DNA of 64,000 nt from JACMLD01 sp039916305 (GTDB lineage: Bacteria > Bacteroidota > Bacteroidia > Chitinophagales > Chitinophagaceae): positions 1 to 64,000 of the forward strand of contig JBDSLR010000023.1 of NCBI GenBank assembly GCA_039916305.1, written 5' to 3'. The notes under the pieces are model-generated. The model searched no databases and was not told the DNA's origin. It saw nothing but the letters and a program-made list of their open reading frames with translations. The position numbers and the translations under genes are program-made. Positions within the stretch are counted from its first letter, which is position 1; the number at the start of each line of letters is the position of its first letter. Shown piece after piece: positions 1 to 8,672 of the stretch.

Positions 1-86
1 TGTATTGTAGTGGGATTTACATATCCCAAATCCGTTACTGCTTTCACCAATCGCTCCTCAATACCAATCTCTTCAAATGTCATCAT
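1..86 (-). CDS. DEAD-box RNA helicase, N-terminal fragment (runs off the left edge)
   Basis: The minus strand reads MMTFEEIGIEERLVKAV followed by TDLGYVNPTTIQ. This is the Q motif of DEAD-box ATP-dependent RNA helicases: an aromatic residue upstream, then GY..PT.IQ, which recognises the adenine of ATP. Only about 28 residues are visible, so the Walker motifs and the DEAD box lie outside the window. Translation could start at either of two adjacent ATG codons (first base 86 or 83). Which RhlE/CsdA/SrmB-like subgroup it belongs to cannot be told from this fragment. Confidence 0.75.
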   Translation of the reverse strand, partial: MMTFEEIGIEERLVKAVTDLGYVNPTTI

Positions 87-360
87 AATAAATAAAAATA
101 ATTTTTGCAAATGTAGCATAAAAGGCCCCTTTAGCCTAATCTGATCTCCCGCAGGCAGCAGGCTATAAGGCACTGCCCGGTAAAAGACGCCTGTTTTGCA
201 AGCGGCAGTTTTTATGATGGAACAGATAACCGGTCCCCTGGCTACTGCAACGGTCCGGACAGACTGTGGTTCAAAGCTGGCAGTAACCCGGTTTATTTAT
301 TGCAGTATCTTAGCAGCCAAAAGGCCCCCTAACCATAGCTGTCAGCTAAAGCTCCAAAAA

Positions 361-1098
361 ATGAAACTTGATATTCTTGCAATAGGTGTACACCCCGATG
401 ATGTGGAACTGGGCTGCTCCGGCACCCTTTTGAATGAAATAAAACTGGGTAAAAAGACGGGTATACTGGATTTAACCCAGGGTGAACTGGGTACCCGCGG
501 AAGCGCCGGAACCCGTTACGCTGAAGCTGCCCGGGCAGCGGCCATACTGGGTGTGCAGGCCAGGGAAAACCTTAAAATGCAGGACGGGTTTTTTAAAAAC
601 GATGAGGCTCACCAGCGCTTGCTGATTGGCGCCATCCGTAAATACCAGCCCGAGATTGTGCTGGCCAATGTGCTGGATGACCGCCACCCCGACCATGGCC
701 GTGCCGGCCACCTGATAGCCGATGCCTGTTTCCTGGCGGGCCTTGTAAAAATTGAAACCAAAGATGAAAATGGACAACTGCAGCCCCGCTGGCGCCCCAA
801 GCAGGTGCTTCATTATATGCAGGACTGGTACCATGAACCGGATCTGCTGGTAGATATCAGCGATGTTTTTGAACAGCGCATGCAGTCTATCCTGGCTTAC
901 CATACCCAGTTTCATACTGCCGCTGGTGATGAAGCCGGGCCGCAAACCTATATTTCCACACCTGACTTTTTTGACAGTATCGTGGCCCGTGCCCGGATGC
1001 TTGGAAAACGCATCGGGGTTAAATATGCAGAAGGGTTTATAACAGAAAAAAAGATTGGTATCCGTAACCTCGATGCACTGGTTTCTATTGAAACCTAA
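361..1098 (+). CDS. bshB1: bacillithiol biosynthesis deacetylase BshB1
   Basis: This is a 245-residue LmbE/PIG-L family zinc deacetylase. BshB enzymes remove the acetyl group from GlcNAc-malate to give GlcN-malate, the second step in making the thiol bacillithiol. The metal-binding motif HPDD is at residues 11-14 and the second signature HPDH at 109-112; the segment GELGTRGSAG is typical of the BshB1 subgroup. I chose the ATG at 361 because the protein then begins MKLDILAIGVHPDD, as family members do. The same frame stays open upstream to 196, but that extension has no family resemblance. Bacillithiol use is known in Bacteroidota. The other bsh genes are not in this window. Confidence 0.88.
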   Translation: MKLDILAIGVHPDDVELGCSGTLLNEIKLGKKTGILDLTQGELGTRGSAGTRYAEAARAAAILGVQARENLKMQDGFFKNDEAHQRLLIGAIRKYQPEIVLANVLDDRHPDHGRAGHLIADACFLAGLVKIETKDENGQLQPRWRPKQVLHYMQDWYHEPDLLVDISDVFEQRMQSILAYHTQFHTAAGDEAGPQTYISTPDFFDSIVARARMLGKRIGVKYAEGFITEKKIGIRNLDALVSIET

Positions 1099-1242
1099 AA
1101 TGTTGTGACTGTTATAGGGGTGAAATGACGTTTACAGCGAGTGTTTGTCTGTGTTTTGTCATAATATAGCCATCAAACCTATAAATTCTTTTATCGGACA
1201 TACATTCCGGGCGGGAATAACCGTTTATTAACATGCAGGGCT

Positions 1243-1250
1243 TACCTTTG
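1243..1250 (+). promoter_or_regulatory. candidate -7 promoter element TACCTTTG
   Basis: TACCTTTG matches the Bacteroidota primary-sigma -7 consensus TAnnTTTG and sits 34 bases before the desaturase ATG. No clear -33 TTTG is seen at the expected distance. Confidence 0.4.
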
Positions 1251-1284
1251 CATATTATTTTTTTTCAGTACTAAAAAGTCTCCC

Positions 1285-2352
1285 ATGTCAGTTCCAAAGT
1301 TTGCCCAAACCTCTTACTCTTTTCACACGGAGTTAAAGACGCGGATAAACAATTATTTTGAAAAAACAGGCAAATCTACCTACGGTAATTTCAGTCTTTT
1401 TTTTAAAGCGGTTTTACTCATAACTGCTTTTGCTGTGTTATACATTCACCTGGTATTTTTTACACCCAATGTTGTCTGGTCGGTTATAGAATGCCTTTTG
1501 CTGGGTGGCATTGTATCTGCCATTGGTTTTAACGTAATGCATGATGGCGCACACGGCAGTTTCAGCAAGAATAAATATATCAACATGTTTGCAGCTTTCT
1601 CCCTGAATGTATTGGGCGGCAGCAGCTTTATGTGGAATGTAAAACACAATATTATACACCATGCTTATACCAATGTGGATGGTGTGGATGATGACATCGA
1701 TATACAGCCCTGGATGCGTATGAGTGGCACCCAAAAGAAATACAAGCTCCATAAATTTCAGCACGTTTATTTCTGGTTATTGTACTGTTTGCTGTACATT
1801 CTATGGATTTTTGTGCTGGATTACCAGAAATATTTTAAGGCCAAAGTGGGTAGTATGCCCCTGAAGAAAATGACAGTGAATGACCATATTGTATTCTGGG
1901 GTTTTAAATTGTTCAATGCTTTTCTTTTCGTAGGCCTGCCTGTCTATATGCTGGGCTTTACTTCCTGGATAATCGGATTCCTGATTTTCACATCATTCGC
2001 CGGTCTTGTTTTAAGCCTGGTATTTCAGCTGGCACATACTGTGGAACATACCGCTTTTCCTATGCCGGATGAAGCAAGTGGCAGAATGGACGATGAGTGG
2101 GCAGTCCACCAGATTAAGACAACCGCCAATTTTGCGACTAAAAACAAGCTGGTATCATGGCTGGTAGGTGGATTGAATTTCCAGATTGAGCACCACCTGT
2201 TTCCAAAAATATCGCATATACATTACCCACAGATAAGCAAGATCATTAAAGAGGCCTGCCAGGAATTTGGTGTAGAATACATAGAATACCCGAAGGTCAG
2301 ATATGCTATTGCATCGCATGTGTCATTCCTGAGACAAATGGGTACCAAATAA
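1285..2352 (+). CDS. membrane fatty acid desaturase (acyl-lipid/acyl-CoA desaturase)
   Basis: This 355-residue integral membrane di-iron desaturase introduces a double bond into fatty acyl chains. All three histidine clusters are present: HDGAH at 86-90, H121 with HH at 125-126, and QIEHH at 300-304. The QxxHH form of the third box is typical of the front-end (delta-5/delta-6-like) branch. Hydrophobic segments lie near 38-60, 65-85, 160-180 and 205-250. The length fits the family. The gene is monocistronic, with a candidate -7 element upstream and a hairpin terminator downstream. Regiospecificity cannot be read from sequence. A role in membrane fluidity is inference from the family. Confidence 0.88.
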   Translation: MSVPKFAQTSYSFHTELKTRINNYFEKTGKSTYGNFSLFFKAVLLITAFAVLYIHLVFFTPNVVWSVIECLLLGGIVSAIGFNVMHDGAHGSFSKNKYINMFAAFSLNVLGGSSFMWNVKHNIIHHAYTNVDGVDDDIDIQPWMRMSGTQKKYKLHKFQHVYFWLLYCLLYILWIFVLDYQKYFKAKVGSMPLKKMTVNDHIVFWGFKLFNAFLFVGLPVYMLGFTSWIIGFLIFTSFAGLVLSLVFQLAHTVEHTAFPMPDEASGRMDDEWAVHQIKTTANFATKNKLVSWLVGGLNFQIEHHLFPKISHIHYPQISKIIKEACQEFGVEYIEYPKVRYAIASHVSFLRQMGTK

Positions 2353-2373
2353 ATTGATTCAGAAAATAGCTTG

Positions 2374-2419
2374 ACCCGGAATCATTGTAAATAGTATTAC
2401 ACTGGTTCCGGGTTCTTTT
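2374..2419 (+). terminator. probable intrinsic terminator after the desaturase gene
   Basis: An 11-bp stem with one mismatch (acccggaatca pairing with tggttccgggt) encloses an 18-base loop and is followed by tctttta. It lies just after the desaturase stop codon. Confidence 0.55.
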
Positions 2420-2535
2420 ATGGCAGCAATGAAAGGCAGACTGGTTTTTATAATTTGATTCCGGTGGCGCGCTTGTTATTGAAATCAGCAAAAGCTGCCG
2501 TCATTATTACTATCATAAAATCGCGTTCCATCACA

Positions 2536-2543
2536 TATTTTTG
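2536..2543 (+). promoter_or_regulatory. candidate -7 promoter element TATTTTTG before aguB
   Basis: TATTTTTG matches TAnnTTTG and ends 21 bases upstream of the aguB start codon, which would give a short leader. A -33 partner is not obvious. Confidence 0.35.
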
Positions 2544-2564
2544 CAACGCTAAATACAACAATGC

Positions 2565-3440
2565 ATGTCTAAAGTAAAAATAGGGCTGGTGCAAATGAGC
2601 TGCACGGAAAACAAGGAAGAAAACCTGCAGAAGGCAATTACTAAAGTAAAGGAAGCAGCGGCTAAAGGCGCCCGGGTTATCTGCCTGCAGGAGCTGTTTA
2701 CATCGCTTTATTTTTGTGATGTGGAAGACTATGATAATTTTAAACTGGCAGAAACCATACCGGGTCCCAGTACGGATGCACTGAGCGCAGTGGCGGCTGA
2801 GCTGGGTGTAGTTGTAATAGCTTCTTTGTTCGAAAAAAGAACACAGGGCATCTACCACAATACTACTGCCGTGCTGGATGCCGATGGCAAATACCTGGGC
2901 AAGTACCGCAAGATGCATATACCCGATGACCCGGCTTTTTATGAAAAATTTTATTTTACGCCCGGCGATTTGGGGTATAAGGTTTTCAAAACAAAATTTG
3001 CCACATTTGGTGTGCTGATCTGCTGGGATCAATGGTATCCCGAAGCTGCACGAATTACAGCACTGATGGGCGCTGAAATCCTTTTTTATCCAACTGCTAT
3101 TGGCTGGTCCACTTCACAGGATGATGCCACCAATACGGAACAGTACAATGCCTGGCAAACCATTCAGCGCAGTCATGCCATTGCCAATGGTGTACACGTG
3201 GTAGGTGTAAACAGAACAGGTTTTGAACAGGATGGTGCTATGAAGTTTTGGGGCGGTTCGTTTATCAGCAATCCATTTGGCACCATTTTATACCAGGCTT
3301 CACATGATGAAGAAGAGGTAATGGTGCATGAAATAGATACTTCAAAAACCGATAGCTATAGAACACACTGGCCTTTCTTGAGGGACAGGCGGATTGATTC
3401 TTACCAGCCAATAACAAAAAGATTTATTGACGACGAATAA
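2565..3440 (+). CDS. aguB: N-carbamoylputrescine amidase (carbon-nitrogen hydrolase)
   Basis: This 291-residue nitrilase-superfamily enzyme hydrolyses N-carbamoylputrescine to putrescine, CO2 and ammonia. The Glu-Lys-Cys catalytic triad is visible: E43 in LQELF, K116 in KYRKMHIPDD and C153 in LICWDQWYPE. The segments DDPAFYEKFYFTPGD and CWDQWYPEAAR are characteristic of the AguB group rather than other nitrilases. The next gene encodes agmatine deiminase, the preceding step, which strongly supports the substrate assignment. Together they form the arginine-to-putrescine route through agmatine. The arginine decarboxylase that would supply agmatine is not in the window. Confidence 0.9.
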   Translation: MSKVKIGLVQMSCTENKEENLQKAITKVKEAAAKGARVICLQELFTSLYFCDVEDYDNFKLAETIPGPSTDALSAVAAELGVVVIASLFEKRTQGIYHNTTAVLDADGKYLGKYRKMHIPDDPAFYEKFYFTPGDLGYKVFKTKFATFGVLICWDQWYPEAARITALMGAEILFYPTAIGWSTSQDDATNTEQYNAWQTIQRSHAIANGVHVVGVNRTGFEQDGAMKFWGGSFISNPFGTILYQASHDEEEVMVHEIDTSKTDSYRTHWPFLRDRRIDSYQPITKRFIDDE

Positions 3441-3460
3441 TGCTTAGTTCCGGGTTTGGA

Positions 3461-3474
3461 AGTTGATAGTTGGT
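3461..3474. repeat. two degenerate heptamers (AGTTGAT, AGTTGGT)
   Basis: Two imperfect 7-bp units sit in the aguB-aguA spacer. Taken alone this is weak. It is listed because clearer heptamer arrays occur at several other places in the window. Confidence 0.3.
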
Positions 3475-3578
3475 GTGTGCGAACTCATTGGGTTAAAGGC
3501 CACAGCAACATGTTTTACCCACCCGCTAATCAGGAACGATTTTTTTTTGGATTACGGATAAGAATTAAGACTATAAAC

Positions 3579-4634
<1,056 letters not shown>

Positions 4635-4680
4635 TCTTAAAGCGGCTGAGTAGTTAAGTTACCATTCAAAAGAGCCCTAA

Positions 4681-5388
4681 TTATGGTATGAAATAACTTT
4701 TAATAGCGCGGTGCTGAATAACGGTTCCGCTCTGCGGATCGCTTATCACCGTTTCTATCAGGCCAATATTTTTTGCAAAATAGTAATCGGTATTGGTGAA
4801 CACGGTGAAACCAAGCAAAGGAACATCTATACCACCCTCTACAAATACATGGATAACATCGTTAAAAGTTTGGCCGTTTAAAGTTCTGCTCATCCCTTTT
4901 GCAACTATTTTGGAATTATAGATTACCTGCTGGCCCGAAGGGTTAGTCAGTTTGTCCTGCCATGTACCGCCCACAGGCAGGTTTGCTTTTATAAATGTTA
5001 TGTCTGCAACTGTTATAGTGTTGCCCGCCAGCGTGTTTGCATTATACGCGATAAGGCGGGTAGCGCCATCCGTACAATTATAGTAGGTATAGGTACTGCT
5101 GAGTGGGGAATAAATTTTTACAAATGTTTTACCGTCTATTGAGGTGTCTTTAATAACACGGAAAGAATCGGTAACCAGGCTGCTGGCCGTGAACATGGTA
5201 TCTGCGTAGGTAAATGCGGAGCCATTACAAACGGGCATATATGAACAGGACTTGCAGTCAGTAGAGGTTGTGCCACCAGTACCACCGGTAGTGCCGCCAT
5301 TTACGCCTGAAGTTTCAAAACTAAGTTCTTTCTGGCAGGCAGTTAATACAATAGACGCAATAAGCGTCAAATAAAACATTTTTTTCAT
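4681..5388 (-). CDS. predicted lipoprotein of unknown function
   Basis: This is a 235-residue protein with a lipoprotein signal: MKKMFYLTLIASIVLTAC places the lipidated cysteine at residue 18. A Gly/Thr-rich linker (about 27-43) follows, then a segment with CKSC and a further cysteine. The mature part looks beta-rich and has no motif I recognise. The start at 5388 is chosen because the signal peptide begins there; nine upstream in-frame codons are not signal-like. It is probably attached to the outer or inner membrane facing the periplasm. It stands alone between aguA (convergent) and the methyltransferase gene. Confidence 0.65.
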   Translation of the reverse strand: MKKMFYLTLIASIVLTACQKELSFETSGVNGGTTGGTGGTTSTDCKSCSYMPVCNGSAFTYADTMFTASSLVTDSFRVIKDTSIDGKTFVKIYSPLSSTYTYYNCTDGATRLIAYNANTLAGNTITVADITFIKANLPVGGTWQDKLTNPSGQQVIYNSKIVAKGMSRTLNGQTFNDVIHVFVEGGIDVPLLGFTVFTNTDYYFAKNIGLIETVISDPQSGTVIQHRAIKSYFIP

Positions 5389-5522
5389 ACAGTACGTGTG
5401 TTTACAAGGGAGCAAAATTTGCCGGCGTGAATATAGGCATCAATTACTGAAAACAGAAGAATAGGCTGGTTTTTCTTCAACAGAAAAGACCGTTTGGCCA
5501 GTTAGCGTGGTAAAATAAACCG

Positions 5523-6134
5523 TCAACCCGGAATGTCTTCCAGTGCTATTTTTTGCGCTATAAAAAAGCATTCGGTCCCTGCCCGTTGCGGAATGGAATT
5601 ATAACAGGGAGCCATGGTTTTAATATGAAAAAGAGGTGAAAATAGCTGGCGGTATTCCTCCATGCTTCCTCCGAAGGCTGGCCCTTCACTGGCAAATATT
5701 TTATCAAAAAGCAGGCCGGTAAGTTGCCCGTTTTCGTTTAACAGCTGCTGAATGTGTACCGCATATTTTTTTCTCAGAGAGGGGTCAAGGGCGCAGAAAA
5801 AAGTTTGTTCAATGATAAGGTCAAATTTTGCCCTCATTGAAAAAAAATCACCTGTGAGAATCCTGAGTTGCCCGCCGGTATAGTCGCTGAATTTTTTTTC
5901 AAGTGCCGCTGTAAGAACAGGGGAAATATCAATAACAGTAATCCTGGTGAACCCATTTTCAAGCAGGTACGCAACTTCATAACCGTTGCCGCAGCCGGGT
6001 ATTAAAATCGAAATATTTTTATCAGTCAGCTGGTTAAAATACTGTTTAAGTGGCGTAGATACGTCACCGATATCCCAGGGAGTATCGTTATTATCAAAAC
6101 GATTGCTCCAGTAATCAGCATCCAGGTTATTCAT
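5523..6134 (-). CDS. class I SAM-dependent methyltransferase, TPMT-like
   Basis: This 203-residue protein belongs to the thiopurine S-methyltransferase-like family. It begins with the family pattern DADYWSNRFDNNDTPWDIG and STPLKQYF. SAM-binding motif I is ILIPGCGNGYEVAYL (about 43-57), followed by the acidic motif VIDISP. A later QTFFCALDPSLRKKYA block is also typical. Bacterial members methylate small thiol, selenium, tellurium or halide substrates; which one applies here is unknown. The C-terminus is ordinary and nothing appears truncated. A tandem repeat lies directly upstream of its start. Confidence 0.75.
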   Translation of the reverse strand: MNNLDADYWSNRFDNNDTPWDIGDVSTPLKQYFNQLTDKNISILIPGCGNGYEVAYLLENGFTRITVIDISPVLTAALEKKFSDYTGGQLRILTGDFFSMRAKFDLIIEQTFFCALDPSLRKKYAVHIQQLLNENGQLTGLLFDKIFASEGPAFGGSMEEYRQLFSPLFHIKTMAPCYNSIPQRAGTECFFIAQKIALEDIPG

Positions 6135-6158
6135 TGTATACTATTTTTGTCTGTATTG

Positions 6159-6372
6159 CCCTGTTATTTACATGCGGAAAAAAAACCTTTTCTCTTTATT
6201 ACCCTGCCACCTTAATTCCTTGTTTCTCCGTTAGCCCTGTTATCTCTGTGCGAAAAAAAACTTCCCTTTTCTCCTTGTTACCCTGCCACCTTAATGCTTT
6301 GTTTCTCCGTTAGCCCTGTTATTTCTGTGCGAAAAAAAAACCTCCTTTTCTCTTTGTTCTCTTAGCCATCTT
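6159..6372. repeat. three-copy imperfect tandem repeat, unit about 76-79 bp
   Basis: Copies begin at 6159, 6235 and 6314 with the shared start ccctgttat. Each continues through gcg plus a long A run, then a pyrimidine-rich ttttctc block. The first two copies share ttaccctgccaccttaat and tttctccgttag; the third is shorter at its end. The array fills the whole space between the nitroreductase stop and the methyltransferase start. No reading frame is supported across it. Confidence 0.8.
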
Positions 6373-6960
6373 TTAACCCCTTATCCATTTTACTTTTTCT
6401 TCCACTGGTCCGCGTTTACCGGGTGCAGATGGCACAGCAATAACGCCCACGTAAAAAAAGCCCATTAATTTATCGGCCGTATCCAATCCAAAGAAAGGCT
6501 TGGCCGCTTCCGTAAACGTGACGCCGCCAGTAGTCCAGTAACAGCCAACATTGTATGCCGCAGCAGTCAGGTGCATATTCTGCACAGCGCATGCAACCGC
6601 CGCTATTTCTTCCATTTCAGGAATATTTTTATCTGCATGTCTTTTCATGCCAATGGATATAATATGTGATGCCAGTAACGGTGTTGCCAGTAATTTCTGG
6701 TAGTTGTCTTCCCTGTAATTATCACCTGCGGCATTTTTATAGACAGATGCCTGCAGGCCCGCAAAAGTCTTTAGTCCTTTACCGGTAAATACGGTAAAGC
6801 GCCAGGGTTCAGTCAATTTGTGGGTGGGTGCCCAGTTGGCATTTTCCAGCATTTGCTGTATAATGGCATCATCCACGTACTTACCCGCATCATATTGCTT
6901 CGGAAAACTACTGCGCCGCTCCCTGATAAGTTTGTTTAACTGGTTGGTATCAAAGTTCAT
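6373..6960 (-). CDS. nitroreductase family protein
   Basis: This 195-residue protein is of the FMN-dependent nitroreductase fold, which reduces nitro compounds, quinones or flavins with NAD(P)H. Visible features are the N-terminal RRSSFPKQYD (an RRS-type FMN phosphate-binding start), ANWAPTHKLTEPWRFTVF (the NWAPTHxxxEPW motif typical of YdjA-like enzymes) and the C-terminal GVIAVPSAPGKRGPVEEKVKWI with its KRxP block. The length is close to YdjA-type enzymes (about 185). The physiological substrate is unknown. The stop codon abuts the tandem repeat. Confidence 0.82.
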   Translation of the reverse strand: MNFDTNQLNKLIRERRSSFPKQYDAGKYVDDAIIQQMLENANWAPTHKLTEPWRFTVFTGKGLKTFAGLQASVYKNAAGDNYREDNYQKLLATPLLASHIISIGMKRHADKNIPEMEEIAAVACAVQNMHLTAAAYNVGCYWTTGGVTFTEAAKPFFGLDTADKLMGFFYVGVIAVPSAPGKRGPVEEKVKWIRG

Positions 6961-7069
6961 ACTGTGTATTTAGAGTGGATAAAGATAAGACCGGCACAAA
7001 TACAATTTTTAATTTACCCTATGCGTTATTATAGCGTCTGTTCCTATTGAAAACCCAAAATCCAGTACC

Positions 7070-7324
7070 ATGAATAACTCCTACCTGAATCAGCAGGACT
7101 ACCTTGCTCAGAAATTCCGTTATACAGAAGAACATGTACAGCAAATGTCAAGACTGGCGCATTTAAAACTGCAATCACTGCAGATGGTGCGTAATAACAA
7201 CTACCTGGGCGATACAAGAAAACAGGAAATGGAAGATTTTATACAAACCACGCTGTTGAACACAGTTACCAACGATTACGTATTAAGCGAAGAAGGTTTT
7301 TATTTCAGTGATTTCTGTAATTAG
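7070..7324 (+). CDS. small protein of unknown function (84 residues)
   Basis: I do not recognise this protein. It is predicted to be mostly helical and hydrophilic, with a Gln-rich N-terminus (MNNSYLNQQDYLAQKF) and an aromatic/acidic C-terminus (SEEGFYFSDFCN). It has no signal peptide or membrane segment. The ATG is preceded by cagtacc, without a clear ribosome binding site. The codon use resembles its neighbours, which supports a real gene, but no domain can be named. It stands alone between the nitroreductase gene (divergent) and the oxidoreductase gene. Confidence 0.5.
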   Translation: MNNSYLNQQDYLAQKFRYTEEHVQQMSRLAHLKLQSLQMVRNNNYLGDTRKQEMEDFIQTTLLNTVTNDYVLSEEGFYFSDFCN

Positions 7325-7507
7325 AAAATGGACCCCCTGGCCTGAGTTGTCCAATGGAGGATTGTGCAGGCCAGGCATAAATAATACCGCCTTTATTCGT
7401 AATTCGAATGGAACATTCCCTTCCATAATATGAACGAATGATCAGCCCTTAATTAACTGGTCACCCGGTCTGTACCGCCTGTATAAATAAAAATCAGTTT
7501 CCACTGT

Positions 7508-7533
7508 AAAATGAATATTTTCAAGTTCATTTT
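7508..7533. promoter_or_regulatory. inverted repeat upstream of the Gfo/Idh gene
   Basis: Perfect 8-bp arms AAAATGAA and TTCATTTT flank a 10-base spacer, 32 bases before the oxidoreductase ATG. It could be an operator or a leader hairpin. Nothing nearby identifies a regulator. Confidence 0.3.
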
Positions 7534-7565
7534 ATTGCTGCACTAATTTTTAATACAGCCTGTAT

Positions 7566-8672
7566 ATGAGAAAATACACCCATCGGGTAATGCCCTTTTT
7601 TTGCAATCTTTTTTACACTTCTTTCATTTTATTTTTTACCGGTAACCTACAGGCGCAACTGCTTAAAGTTGGCGTGGCCGGACTTAACCATGACCATGCA
7701 TATGGTCTGATGGGCCAGTATAAAAAAGGGGAAGTAATTATCCTGGGTATTGCAGAACCGGATATGCAACTTGCAGAACGGTATAAGAAAAGATACCAGC
7801 TGCCGGATTCAATATTTTATAAAACAGTACCTGACATGCTTGCACGTATCCACCCGGATGCTGTACTTGCCTATAATGCCATTGCAGACCATATGGCCGT
7901 AGTAGCAGCCTGCGCGCCCCTGGGTATTTCAGTAATGGTAGAGAAGCCACTGTCAACTAACGTACAGGATGCAAAGCGTATGGCGGCATTGGCAGCGCAA
8001 TACCATATTCAGCTGCTCACCAATTTTGAAACTACCTGGTATGCCAGCAACCAGCAGCTGTATACCATGGTTAAAGAGGAGCATGCCGTTGGCAATGTAA
8101 AGAAAATGGTAGTGCACATGGGCCACCAGGGGCCTAAAGAAATTGGTTGCAGCGCTGATTTTTTACAATGGCTCACCGATCCAATTAAAAATGGGGGCGG
8201 GGCAGTGATGGATTTTGGATGCTATGGCGCCAACCTCATGACCTGGCTAATGGATGGTAATAAGCCGGTAGCGGTAACCGCTGTTACAAGGCAATTGAAG
8301 CCCGCTGTTTACCCGCATGTTGATGATGATGCCACTATTCTGCTGGAATATGCCAATGGTGCTACCGGTATTGTAGAAGCCTCCTGGAACTGGCCTTTTG
8401 GTATTAAAGATTGGGAAGTGTTTGGTGAAAAAAGTTACCTGCATGCACTCAATGGATCGGTATTGCAGAAAAGGGATACAGCAAAGTATTACGATATACC
8501 TGTAAAACCTCCCGCATATAGCAGCAACCTTGTTTACTTCGCTGATGTATTAAACGGAAAAATTAAGTCCGTTAATGATCTTTCTTCCTTACAAAATAAC
8601 CTTATCGTGGTGGAGATACTCGAGGCTGCCAAAAAATCTGCCCGGGAAGGCCGCAGAATTTTGCTTAACTAG
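7566..8672 (+). CDS. secreted Gfo/Idh/MocA-family oxidoreductase
   Basis: This 368-residue protein has an N-terminal export signal ending near FTGNLQAQ (about residue 30), followed by an NAD(P)-binding Rossmann start (LLKVGVAGLNHDHAYGLM). The family motif EKPLS follows near residue 124, then the C-terminal substrate domain with GGGAVMDFGCYG (DxGxxG-type) and the W-rich stretch EASWNWPFGIKDWEVFG. Family members act on sugars or other polyols. An exported member suggests a periplasmic role in carbohydrate metabolism, which is inference. The 3' end overlaps the convergent aminopeptidase gene by four bases. Confidence 0.8.
   Translation: MRKYTHRVMPFFCNLFYTSFILFFTGNLQAQLLKVGVAGLNHDHAYGLMGQYKKGEVIILGIAEPDMQLAERYKKRYQLPDSIFYKTVPDMLARIHPDAVLAYNAIADHMAVVAACAPLGISVMVEKPLSTNVQDAKRMAALAAQYHIQLLTNFETTWYASNQQLYTMVKEEHAVGNVKKMVVHMGHQGPKEIGCSADFLQWLTDPIKNGGGAVMDFGCYGANLMTWLMDGNKPVAVTAVTRQLKPAVYPHVDDDATILLEYANGATGIVEASWNWPFGIKDWEVFGEKSYLHALNGSVLQKRDTAKYYDIPVKPPAYSSNLVYFADVLNGKIKSVNDLSSLQNNLIVVEILEAAKKSAREGRRILLN

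Noticed and set aside
196..360. In-frame extension upstream of bshB1 (55 codons)
   Set aside because: The extension is unlike the family, and MKLDILAIGVHPDD at 361 matches the normal BshB1 start.
3456..3578. In-frame extension upstream of aguA
   Set aside because: It lies in an intergenic spacer with repeats and has no resemblance to agmatine deiminases.
8287..8672. Overlap of the Gfo/Idh and M1 genes as a functional link
   Set aside because: The genes are convergent with a four-base overlap, which is common and does not imply shared function.
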